Positions 47,825 to 57,560 of a stretch of DNA of 64,000 nucleotides are shown here, one piece after another. The stretch's first letter is position 1. Each line of letters opens with the position of its first letter. A program made the position numbers and the translations under genes. The DNA lies in contig OW121740.1 in NCBI GenBank assembly GCA_933228675.1, positions 8,709,442 through 8,773,441 of the forward strand, written 5' to 3'. Source of the DNA: Stomorhina lunata (lineage: Eukaryota; Arthropoda; Insecta; Diptera; Rhiniidae). A model generated the notes under the pieces. It did not search any database. It was not told where the DNA came from and worked only from the letters and a program-made list of their open reading frames with translations.

Positions 47825-49060
47825 AGACAAAATTTTATCAATTTTTTTATTTAAGACAAAATTTGCTAAAATTTCTTACTAAAGACAAAATTTGATAAAT
47901 TTTTTTTTTTAGGTTAAAATTTAATAAAATATTTTACTTGATACAACATTTGATCAAAATTTTTACTAAAGACAAAATTTGATCAAATCTTAACTTAAGA
48001 CAAAATCTGATAATATATTTTACTTAAGACAAAATATGATAAAATTTTTTACTAAAGACAAAATTTGATAAAGTACTTTACTTGAGACAAAATTTGATCA
48101 AATTTTTTACTAAAGAAGAAATTTGATCAAATCTTTACTTAAGACAAAATTTGATAATATGTTTTACGAAAGATAAAATTTTATCAAATTTTTTACTGAA
48201 GTCAAAATTTAATAAAATTTTTTACTTAAGACAAAGTTTGACCAAAATTTTTTCTAAAGACAAAATTTGATAACAATTTTTACTAAAATCATAATTTAAT
48301 CAAATCTTTTACTTAAGACAAAATTTGACCAAAATTTTTTATAAAGACAAAATTTAATCAAAATTTTTTACAAAAGTTAAAATTTGATCATTTGATTACA
48401 ATTTTTTACTAAAGACAAAATTTGACATGATTTGGGTTAAGAAACAATTTTATAAAATTTTTTACTAAAGGCAAAATTTTATAAAATTTTTTATAAAGAC
48501 AAAATTTGATAAAATTTTTTACTAAAATCAAAATTTGACCAAATATTTGATTAAAGGCAAAATTTGATAAAATTTTTTATTTAATACAAAATTTGACCAA
48601 AATTTTTTATAAAGACAAAACTTGATAAAAAATTTTTACAAAAATCAAAGTTTGATCAAATTTTTTACTAAAGACAAAATTTGACCATGAATTTGGTTAA
48701 AGGTACAATTTTATAAAAATTTTTACTAAAGGCAATATTTAATACAATTTTTTATAAAGACAAAATTTGATAAAATTTTTACTGAAATCAAAATTTGACA
48801 AAATTTTTCACTAAAGACAAAATTAGATCAAATTTTTTACTAAAACGAAAATTTGACCAAATTTTTACTGAAGAGAACATTTGATCAAATTTTTTACTAA
48901 AGACAAAATTTGACCAAATTTTTTACTAAAGACAAAATTTGATCAAATTTTTTAGTAAAGACAAAATTTGATCAAATTCTTTACTAAAAACAAAATTTGA
49001 TCAAATTTTTTTTCTAAAGACAAATTTTGATCAAAATTTTTATAAAAGGCAAAATTTGAT
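47825..49060 (+). repeat. F3 satellite array, diverged (29-bp monomer)
   Basis: Same family as 43425-44880 but with more variants (ACTTAAGAC, ATAAAGAC, GATAAAATTTT, GACCAAAATTT). The best copies are at its right end. F2 sequence bounds it on both sides. Confidence 0.92.
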
Positions 49061-49945
49061 GTAGAAAAATCATAATTTCGATAAATTTTCTATAGAAAAG
49101 TCATCCTTTCAATAACATTTATATAAAAAAGTCATCATTTCGATAACTTTTCTATAGAAAAGTCATCCTTTTGATAACTTTTCTATAGAAAAGTCATCCT
49201 TTCGATAACTTTTCTATAAAAAAGTCATTATTTCGATAACTTTTCTATAGAAAAGTCATCCCTTCGATAACTTTTCAATAGTAAAGAAATTCTTTCGATA
49301 ACTTTTCTATAGAAAAGTCATCCTTTCAATAACTTTTCTAAAGAAAAGTCATCCTTTCGATAACTTTTCTATAGAAAAGTCATCCTTTCGATAACTTTTC
49401 TATAGAAAAGTCATCATTCGATAACTTTTCTATAGAAAAGTCATCATTCGATAACTTTTCTATAGAAAAGTTATCTTTCGATAACTTTTCTATAGAAAAG
49501 TCATCTTTTCGATAACTTTTCTATAGAAAAGTCATCTTTTCGATAACTTTTCTATAGAAAAGTCATCTTTTCGATAACTTTTCTATAGAAAAGTCATCTT
49601 TTCGATAACTTTTCTATAGAAAAGTCATCTTTTCGATAACTTTTCTATAGAAAAGTCATCCCAACGATAACTTTCCTATAGAAAAATCATCCCAACGATA
49701 ACTTTCCTATAGAAAAGTCATCCTTTCGATACCTTTTTAATAGAAAAGTCATCCTTTCGATAACTATTCTATAGAAAATACATCTTTTCGATAACTTTTC
49801 TACACAAAAGTCATCCTTTCGATAACTTTTCTATACAAAAGTCATCCTTTCGATAACTTTTCTATAGAAAAGTTATTCCTTCGACAACTTTCCTATAGAA
49901 AAGTCATCCTTCCTATAACTTTTCTATAGAAAAGTCACCCTGTTT
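49060..49945 (+). repeat. F2 satellite array, spacers CATCCTTTCGATA / CATCTTTTCGATA
   Basis: About 28 monomers. Two monomers at 49657-49712 carry CATCCCAACGATA, the spacer of the distant array at 23305. The left junction passes directly from F3 (AAAATTTGATGTAGAAAAATC). Confidence 0.96.
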
Positions 49946-49946
49946 T

Positions 49947-49985
49947 TAGTCTATGTCTTAGGTTATGTTTTAGTCTATATCTTAT
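49947..49985 (-). repeat. 12-bp minisatellite (AGTCTATGTCTT)
   Basis: About three copies (TTAGTCTATGTCTTAGGTTA then TGTTTTAGTCTATATCTTA) directly after the F2 array. The same unit lies at 47698-47769 and, inverted, at 55997-56100. Confidence 0.8.
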
Positions 49986-50973
49986 AGTAAAAGTAGCTGC
50001 CTTTGATTTCATTTCAAATTAAAATTTTCGTTTGAAAAAAAGTTTTTTGAAAATATTTTATAGTTTTGTTACCTTTTCGTCTGGAGTTGTTTTCTTTTCT
50101 AATGGATTCTAATGATGGATTTATGACTTTTTTTCAAAATTATAAGAATTTGAAACAATTTATTCCAAAATATGAATTTTCCTAATAAGTATGGAAAATA
50201 TAGATTTCCAAATCGTTTTGAGTGACAATTTTTTCTATTTTGGAGGGTATTCAATTTAAATTATGAAATATAGAATTTTAGTTATAAATAATATTTAAAA
50301 CCTAAAGGGTGTTGGTTAAATGACAAAAAAGAAAAAATTAATTAAAAAAAGTTACATAATTAAAAAAATAAATAAAAATTCTGAAAAGAAAATTTTTAAA
50401 AAGAAAACCAAACTTTTTTCTTCTGTGTTACTTAAAATGTAATAAAAACCATAATTAAAATAAAATTCGTAATAAAAAGAATAGTATGTCAAGGTCTTTT
50501 TGCTATATTTTGTATTTTGTCTTCCTACATAAAAAAAAGTAAAAAAGTATTCAAATTAGTTACATAATTGGTTCTTAGCAAAGTCTCAGTAAAAAAAATC
50601 TAAAGTATTTGTCAAAAAGACACACACACAAAAAATAGACAATGTGAGAAAAATTTTTAAAAGAAAATTCAAAACACAACATAACATAAATATTTACATA
50701 AATTTTCATCTTGTAACTCGAAATGACCTTGAAATTAAATTTTCCGCTTCCATAAATTTTAAAAAGGTCTGAAACAAAAAATAAAAGCAAACAACTACGA
50801 AAATGTGTAAGAGCATCAAAATACCCCAAAACACTTAAATCAAATTAAATGACAAGGAACCAAAAATTAAGAAGTGTCACCAGAATGAAGAGGAGAAAAT
50901 ATTTAAAAAAACAAAAAATAAATAGAAAACTCAGCATAAAATCGAAAAAAAAATCTACTTAATAAAAAAGTGT
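49986..50973. other. AT-rich DNA without recognisable features
   Basis: The 84-codon - strand frame at 50575-50829 is hydrophobic low-complexity with no flanking gene signals, so it is not called. Confidence 0.5.
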
Positions 50974-51050
50974 TATAGTCAAGCCAGATCGGCCTTATGA
51001 TACCCTTTACCACTCAGGTCATATACATATAAATTTTGTCTAGAGACTTT
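50974..51050 (-). mobile_element. 3'-end fragment of a Helentron/DINE-like element
   Basis: Read on the - strand it gives GAGTGGTAAAGGGTATCATA followed by AGGCCGATCTGGCTTGACTATA. This matches the right end of the element at 45876-46669 (GTGGTGAAGGGTAT, then a GTCGG...CCGAC hairpin, then TATAG). Only the end is recognisable, and it directly abuts an F2 array. Confidence 0.6.
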
Positions 51051-51054
51051 TGTA

Positions 51055-52700
51055 ACTTTTTTAAAAGCATGTCATCTTATCGCTATTTTTTAACGAAATG
51101 TCATCTTATCGATAACTTTTCTAAAAGTCATTCTATCGATAACTTTTCTAAAAGTCATTCTCTCGATAACTTTTCCAAAGAAAAGTCATACTTTTTATAG
51201 CTTTTTTATAGAAAAGTCATCCTATCGATAACTTTTCTATAGAAAAGTCATCCTATCGATAACTTTTCTATAGAAAAGTCATCCTATCGATAACTTTTCT
51301 ATAGAAAAGTCATCCTATCGATAACTTTTCTATAGAAAAGTCATCCTATCGATAACTTTTCTATAGAAAAGTCATCCTATCGATAACTCTTCTATAGAAA
51401 AGTCATCCTATCGATAACTTTTCTATAGAAAAGTCTTCCTATCGATAACTTTTCTATAGAAAAGTCATCCTATCGATAACTTTTATATAGAAAAGTCATC
51501 CTATCGATAACTTTTCTATAGAAAAGTCATCCTATCGATAACTTTTCTATAGAAAAGTCATCCTATCGATAACTTTTCTATAGAAAAGTCATCCTATCGA
51601 TAACTTTTCTATAGAAAAGTCATCCTATCAATAACTTTTCTATAGAAAAGTCATCCTATCGATAACTTTTCTACAGAAAAGTCATCTTATCTATAACTTT
51701 TCTATAGAAAATATTCAATCGATAACTTTTCTGTAGAAAAGTTATTCTATCGATAACTTTTCTATAGAAAAGTCATCTTTTCGATAACTTTGCTATAGAA
51801 AAGTCATCTTTTCGATAACTTTTCTATAGAAAAGTCATCTTTTCGATAACTTTTCTATAGAAAAGTCATCTTTTCGATAACTTTTCTATAGAAAAGTCAT
51901 CTTTTCGATAACTTTTCTATAGAAAAGTCATCTTTTCGATAACTTTTCTATAGAAAAGTCATCTTTTCGATAACTTTTCTATAGAAAAGTCATCTTTTCG
52001 ATAACTTTTCTATAGAAAAGTCATCTTTTCGATAACTTTTCTATAGAAAAGTCATCTTTTCGATAACTTTTCTATAGAAAAGTCATCTTTTCGATAACTT
52101 TTCTATAGAAAAGTCATCTTTTCGATAACTTTTCTATAGAAAAGTCATCTTTTCGATAACTTTTCTATAGAAAAGTCATCTTTTCGATAACTTTTCTATA
52201 GAAAAGTCATCTTTTCGATAACTTTTCTATAGAAAAGTCATCTTTTCGATAACTTTTCTATAGGAAAGTCATCTTTTCGATAACTTTTCTATAGAAAAAT
52301 CTTCTTATCGATAACTTTTCTATAAGAAAGTTATCTTATCGATAATTTTCTATAGAAAAGTCATCATACCGATAACTTTTCTATAGAAAAGTCATCTTAT
52401 CGATAACTTTTTTTTAGAAAAGTCATCTTATCGATAACTTTTCTATAGAAAAGTCATCTTTTCGATAACTTTTCTATATTTTTGATAACGTTTTTATAGA
52501 AAAGTTATCCTTTCGATAACTATTCTATAGAAAAGTCATACTTTTTATAACTTTTCTTTAGAAAAGTCATTCTTTCGATAACTTTTCTATGGATAGGCCA
52601 AACTTTCGATAACTTTTCTTTAGAAAAGTTATTCTTTCGATAACTTTTCTATAGAAAAATAATTATATCTCTAACATTTCTATAGAAAGGTTATTCTATC
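51055..52700 (+). repeat. F2 satellite array, spacers CATCCTATCGATA then CATCTTTTCGATA
   Basis: 18-bp core throughout. Block 1 (51200-51690) has CATCCTATCGATA. Block 2 (about 51765-52290) has some 17 virtually identical monomers with CATCTTTTCGATA. The tail mixes CATCTTATCGATA and degenerate copies. The sharp block change shows local homogenisation. Confidence 0.97.
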
Positions 52701-54051
52701 GATATATGTATGTAAAAGTTTAGGTCTAAGCCAATTTATCATTTGAATATAAATTTTATTTATTTCCCTTTAAGTATATTCTTTACTTTAGTCCTTAAAT
52801 TTACATTAACAATAAACATTACCATTTAATTTAATATGAATTTCCCATATGTCAAAACCTTGACATATGTTAAGAGAACACAAGAATCTTTAATGTTTAA
52901 ACAATAATTCCAAGAAAGTTCAAAATGGCACAAAGTGATTTCTGCTGTTATGCCATGAAAATGTAAATAAATGCAAAATTTTATGTATATAAAGCTACTG
53001 CAAATATTAATTTGCCATTAAAAAGAAAATAAGACGAAATATCGCCTATTTACATGAATAAGGGCATAACACAAGTGTCATCATTTTTGAACTGATGTTA
53101 GATATAATTTTTCCAAACAAACTTTCTTTTAGTGAACTTCGTTTTTTAAATTCCTTTACTTCTGGCTTAGGTCAGATTTAAAATTTAAATTTATCAAGTT
53201 AAGACATTATTCATGTGAATGGTAGTTAAAGTTTTTGCAATTTTGTAAAATAAATTTTTAAGTCGAAATTAATTTGAATAAATTATTTAATTCCAATTAT
53301 TCCAGACAAAATCTTAATTTAATATTTTGATTTTGATGAAATTCGATTCGAATAAATTTATTGGCATTTTATTAAATTGAAATAATTTGTTAATGCATAA
53401 GAAATTACAGCACAAGCTGTGCTAACAACTCTTGGCTATAAGGAAATAATTCAGTCATTAAAATATTGAAAACATTTTCAATACAAAACTCATTTATAGA
53501 ATAATTCAGTACAAAATTCAATTTGACACGTGCAGGGAAAATAAGAGATATACAATACATATACACTTATATTTATGTATGTGTGAAGATTAAAAAATTC
53601 AATATTTTTTTAATAGTGAAATATATATTTATAATTCTCGAATTATTAAAAAGTTTACGACATAATTGCCCATAAATATTTCATATTTCAGTTCCATTTC
53701 TTTCTTCGATTCTTTTTCAAATCGCATTTCTTTTTTTTTTTTTTTTTTTTTTGTATTATAGTGTAAAATGAAACGTGTGATTCTGAAACAGAGTCACAAT
53801 AAATTTTATTAGTTTTATGTGATTTTTTTCTTCTTCGCGTATTTTTGTTTTATTTGTAATTTTAACTTAATGGTTGAAATGTCTTTAGCATAAAAAAATT
53901 AGTGTAGAATATACTTCAAGGCAGAAATGAGGCAAAAAATGCTTATGCTATTGTTAAGAAGTACTCACAGTTTTCTTTTATTACAAGTTTATAATTTATA
54001 GGCTTTAAAATTAATTTATGTGGACCGATACAATATGCATAGGTATAGGAT
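52701..54051. other. AT-rich single-copy DNA with a short hairpin and poly-T tract
   Basis: CATATGTCAA (52846-52855) and TTGACATATG (52860-52869) form a perfect 10-bp stem with an AACC loop. A run of about 24 T lies at 53730-53753. No gene is recognised. Confidence 0.55.
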
Positions 54052-55995
54052 AAATTTTCCATAGAAAAGAAATCGATAGGATTACTTTTCTACACAAAAG
54101 TTATCAATAGAATGACTTTTCTATAGAAAAGTTATCGATAGGATGACTTTTCTATAGAAAAGATATCGATAAGATGACTTTTCTATAGAAAAGTTATCGA
54201 TAAGATGACTTTTCTTTAGAAAAGTTATCGATAAGATGACTTTTCTATAGAAAAGTTATCGATAAGATGACTTTTCTATAGAAAAGTTATCGATAAGATG
54301 ACTTTTCTATAGAAAAGTTATCGATAAGATGACTTTTCTATAGAAAAGTTATCGATAAGATGACTTTTCTATAGAAAAGTTATCGATAGGATGACTTTTC
54401 TATAGAAAAGTTGTCGATAGGATGACTTTTCTATAGAAAAGTTATCTATAAAATGACTTTTCTATAGAAAAGTTATCGATAAGATGACTTTTCTACAAAA
54501 AAAATTATCGATAAGATGACTTTTCTATAGAAAAGTTATCGATAAGATGACTTTTCTATAGAAAAGTTAACGATAAAATGACTTTCTATAGAAAAGTTAT
54601 CGAAAGAATAACTTTTCTTTAGAAATTTTATCGATAGAATGACTTTTCTATAGAAAAGTTATCGATAGAATGACTTTTCTATAAAATATGTTTCGACAGA
54701 ATGACTTTTCTTTAGAAAAGTTATCTATAAGATGAATTTTCTGTAGAAAAGTTATCGATAAGGTGACTTTTCTTTAGAAAAGTTATCGATATGATGACAT
54801 TTCTTTAGAAAAACTATCGATATGATGACTTTTCTATAGAAAACTTATCGATAGGATGACTTTTCTATAGAAAAGTGATCGATAGAATGACTTTTCTAAA
54901 AAAAGTTATCGATACGATGACTTTTCGATAAAAAACTTATCGATATTAATACTTTTTTATAGACTTTTCTGCAGAAAAGTTATAGATAGGATGACTTTCT
55001 GCAGAAAAGTTATCGATAAGATCACTTTTCTATAGAAAAGTTATCGATAAGATGTCTTTTCTATAGAAAGGTTATCGATAAGATAACTTTTTTATAGAAA
55101 ACTTATCGATAGGATGACTTTTCTATAGAAAAGTTATCAATAGGATGACTTTTTTATAGAAAAGTTATCGATAGGGTGACTTTTCTACAGAAAACTTATC
55201 GATAAGATGACTTTTCTATACAAAAGTTATAGATAGGATGACTTTTCTATAGAAAAGTTATCGATAGGATGACTTTTCTATAGTAAAGTTATCGATAGGA
55301 TGACTTTTCTATAGAAAAGTGATCTTGCTATAAAAGAGTTATCGATAGGATGACTTTTCTATGGAAAACTTATCGATAGGCTGACTTTTGTATAGAAAAG
55401 TTATCGATAGGATGACTTTTTTATAGAAAAGTTATCGATAGGGTGACTTTTCTACAGAAAACTTATCGATAAGATGACTTTTCTATAGAATATTTATAGA
55501 TAGGATGACTTTTCTATAGAAAAATTATCGATAGGATGGCTTTTCTATAGTAAAGTTACCGATAGGATGACTTTTCTATAGTAAAGTTATCAATAGTATG
55601 ACTTTTCTATAGAAAAGTGATCTATAGAATGACTTTGCTATAAAAAAGTTATCGATAGGATGACTTTTCTATAGAAAACTTATCGATAGGCTAACTTTTC
55701 TATAGAAAAGTTATCGATAGGATGACTTTTCTATAGAAAAGTGATCGATAGAATGACTTTGCTAAAAAAAAGTTATCGATAGGATGACTTTTCTATAGAA
55801 AACTTATCGATAGGCTGATTTTTCTATAGAAAAGTTATCGATAGGGTGACTTTTCTACAGAAAACTTATCGATAAGATGATTTTCTATAGAAAAGTTATC
55901 GATAGGATGACTTTTCTATAGTAAAGTTATCGACAGGATGACTTTTGAATAGTAAAATTATCGATAGGATGACTTTTCTATAGAAAAGTTATCGA
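54052..55995 (-). repeat. F2 satellite array, reverse orientation (spacer TATCGATAAGATG / TATCGATAGGATG)
   Basis: Same 18-bp core. The + strand spacer TATCGATAAGATG is the exact reverse complement of CATCTTATCGATA, and TATCGATAGGATG of CATCCTATCGATA. The array is therefore inverted relative to 51055-52700. Several blocks repeat (ACAGAAAACTTATCGATAAG at about 55186, 55455 and 55857), showing internal higher-order duplication. Confidence 0.96.
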
Positions 55996-55996
55996 T

Positions 55997-56100
55997 AAGA
56001 CATCGACTAAGACATAGACTAAAACATAGACTAAGACATAGACTAAGACATGGACTAAGACATATACAAAGACATAGACTAAGACGTAGACTAGGAAATA
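55997..56100 (+). repeat. 12-bp minisatellite (AAGACATAGACT)
   Basis: About eight copies of AAGACATAGACT with minor variants follow the F2 array without a gap; the last F2 spacer (TATCGATAAGA) merges into the first unit. It is the inverse of the units at 47698 and 49947. Confidence 0.9.
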
Positions 56101-56450
56101 GAAAATGATTCTAAATTGATACTTCCACCTATAGTTGTGTAGGTAGTCCTAACATAGCAAAATGGTCATCAAAATTTTTCTATGTTCAAGCAAAAATTTA
56201 TCTTTTTTGTTACACTTCCTTTAATACTTTTACGGACTAATGACCATTTGATAACGAATTAAAACAGATTTTTCCAGAAAAAAAAACTTTCCACTCATGA
56301 ATAAAAACCATTAAAAGATTCATTATTTAATAACCTTTTAAACGGCCTATGACTTTTGCTAGTTGGGGTCATGGTTCCGTTAACCTAAGACCCTATTTAA
56401 TATTATATAACAGCATTCACACAAAAACAACTTCCTTAATTTAATTCCAG
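56101..56450. other. Unique DNA upstream of Gyc88E
   Basis: AT-rich and without repeats. It ends in a plausible acceptor, CTTCCTTAATTTAATTCCAG, at 56431-56450. No core promoter motif stands out. Confidence 0.4.
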
Positions 56451-56573
56451 ATGACCATCAATAGCAGACGCCGACGACAACAACAACAAGAGCAAAAGGA
56501 GCAGCAAAAGAATCGTTATTATCAACTCCAGCAGGAGCCTCAAAAAAATGTGAACAATACTTTTGATACTTAA
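56451..56573 (+). other. Candidate 5' exon or upstream ORF (40 codons, Arg/Gln-rich)
   Basis: Directly after the acceptor-like CAG at 56450 comes ATG and 40 codons, beginning MTINSRRRRQQQQEQ, ended by TAA at 56571. The CAA/CAG-rich, low-T composition stands out from its surroundings and is common in fly 5'UTRs. It is not in frame with, or joined by an obvious donor to, the Gyc88E start at 56905. It could be a 5'UTR exon, a uORF or chance. The long opposite-strand frame (56436-56618) is poly-Leu shadow. Confidence 0.3.
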
Positions 56574-56812
56574 AAGGAAATTAGAAAAACTTTGTGTGAA
56601 AATATAACAAAAATACAAACAACAAAGTTAATTTAACACTTACGCCCACCATTTGTCGGAAAATTTAGGACTAAAAGAAAATTATCTATTAAATAAATAA
56701 GAAAATAATACGTAAATGTTTGTGATTATGCGGCAAAATTCTTATCGAATATTAACAAGTTGAGTCTTGTCCTATCATATTTGCCATTTCCCCCTTCTTT
56801 TATTATCCTTAG
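56574..56812 (+). other. Probable intron or upstream flank ending at a 3' splice site
   Basis: The pyrimidine-rich stretch 56785-56810 runs into TATTATCCTTAG, giving an acceptor at 56811-56812. A 5'UTR exon would then start at 56813, 92 nt before the ATG. No convincing donor is visible in this segment. Confidence 0.4.
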
Positions 56813-57560
56813 GAGAACCTTGCAGGAGTTACAACAAGAGAAAGGTTTAAATTTTAATTTAAAAATCATTTAAAGAACTCAAACAAAAATAAAAATCGGT
56901 CAAGATGTATGGCCTTTTATTGGAAAATCTCTCGGAATACATCAAGTCTGTTTATGGTGAAGAGAAATGGGAGGACATACGCAGACAGGCCGGGGTAGAT
57001 TCACCCTCTTTTAGTGTACATCAGGTTTACCCTGAAAATCTCCTTAACAAACTAGCCAAAAAGGCTCAACAGGTACTGGGTGTTTCCGAACGAGAATTCA
57101 TGGATCAAATGGGTGTTTACTTCGTGGGCTTTGTTGGACAATATGGCTATGATCGTGTGCTCTCGGTTTTGGGGCGTCATATGCGTGATTTTCTCAATGG
57201 TCTGGATAATCTTCACGAGTATTTGAAATTCTCCTATCCCCGCATGAGGGCACCCTCTTTTATCTGCGAAAATGAAACAAAACAGGGCTTAACCCTGCAC
57301 TATCGCTCCAAAAGGCGAGGATTTGTGTACTATACCATGGGCCAGATACGTGAAGTGGCCCGTTACTTTTATCACAAAGAAATGCACATTGAATTGGTGC
57401 GAGAGGAGATACTCTTTGATACGGTTCATGTTACCTTTCAGCTGACATTCGATAATCGAGCCTTTACATTGGCCTCGTTGGCCATGACACGAGAGGAGAA
57501 ACATTTGCCAATTAGTGCTCATGTGCTATTTGAGATTTTTCCATTTTGCATTGTGTTTGG
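56813..57560 (+). CDS. Gyc88E: Gyc88E exon with start codon (CDS 56905-57560): heme-binding HNOB domain
   Basis: The ATG at 56905 (context TCAAGATG) is the only sensible start, because MYGLLLENL is the usual opening of this family. Residues 1-218 plus two bases are encoded. H104 in DNLHEYL is the expected proximal heme ligand. Y133, S135 and R137 (HYRSKR) form the YxSxR motif that holds the heme propionates. The donor is TTTGG/GTAAGT at 57561 and splits a Gly codon (GG/A). The 5' end at 56813 is inferred from the acceptor only. The - strand frame at 57289-57522 is a shadow. Confidence 0.93.

Noticed and set aside
53730..53753. Poly-T tract as the tail of a - strand retroposon
   Set aside because: No target duplication or recognisable retroposon body adjoins it; plain homopolymer is enough.
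56436..56618. - strand frame with a run of Leu
   Set aside because: Complement of the CAA/CAG-rich sequence at 56451-56573; no - strand gene signals.
57289..57522. - strand frame opposite Gyc88E exon 1
   Set aside because: Shadow of a strongly supported + strand coding exon; the same holds for 62793-63083, 63446-63643 and 63770-63952.
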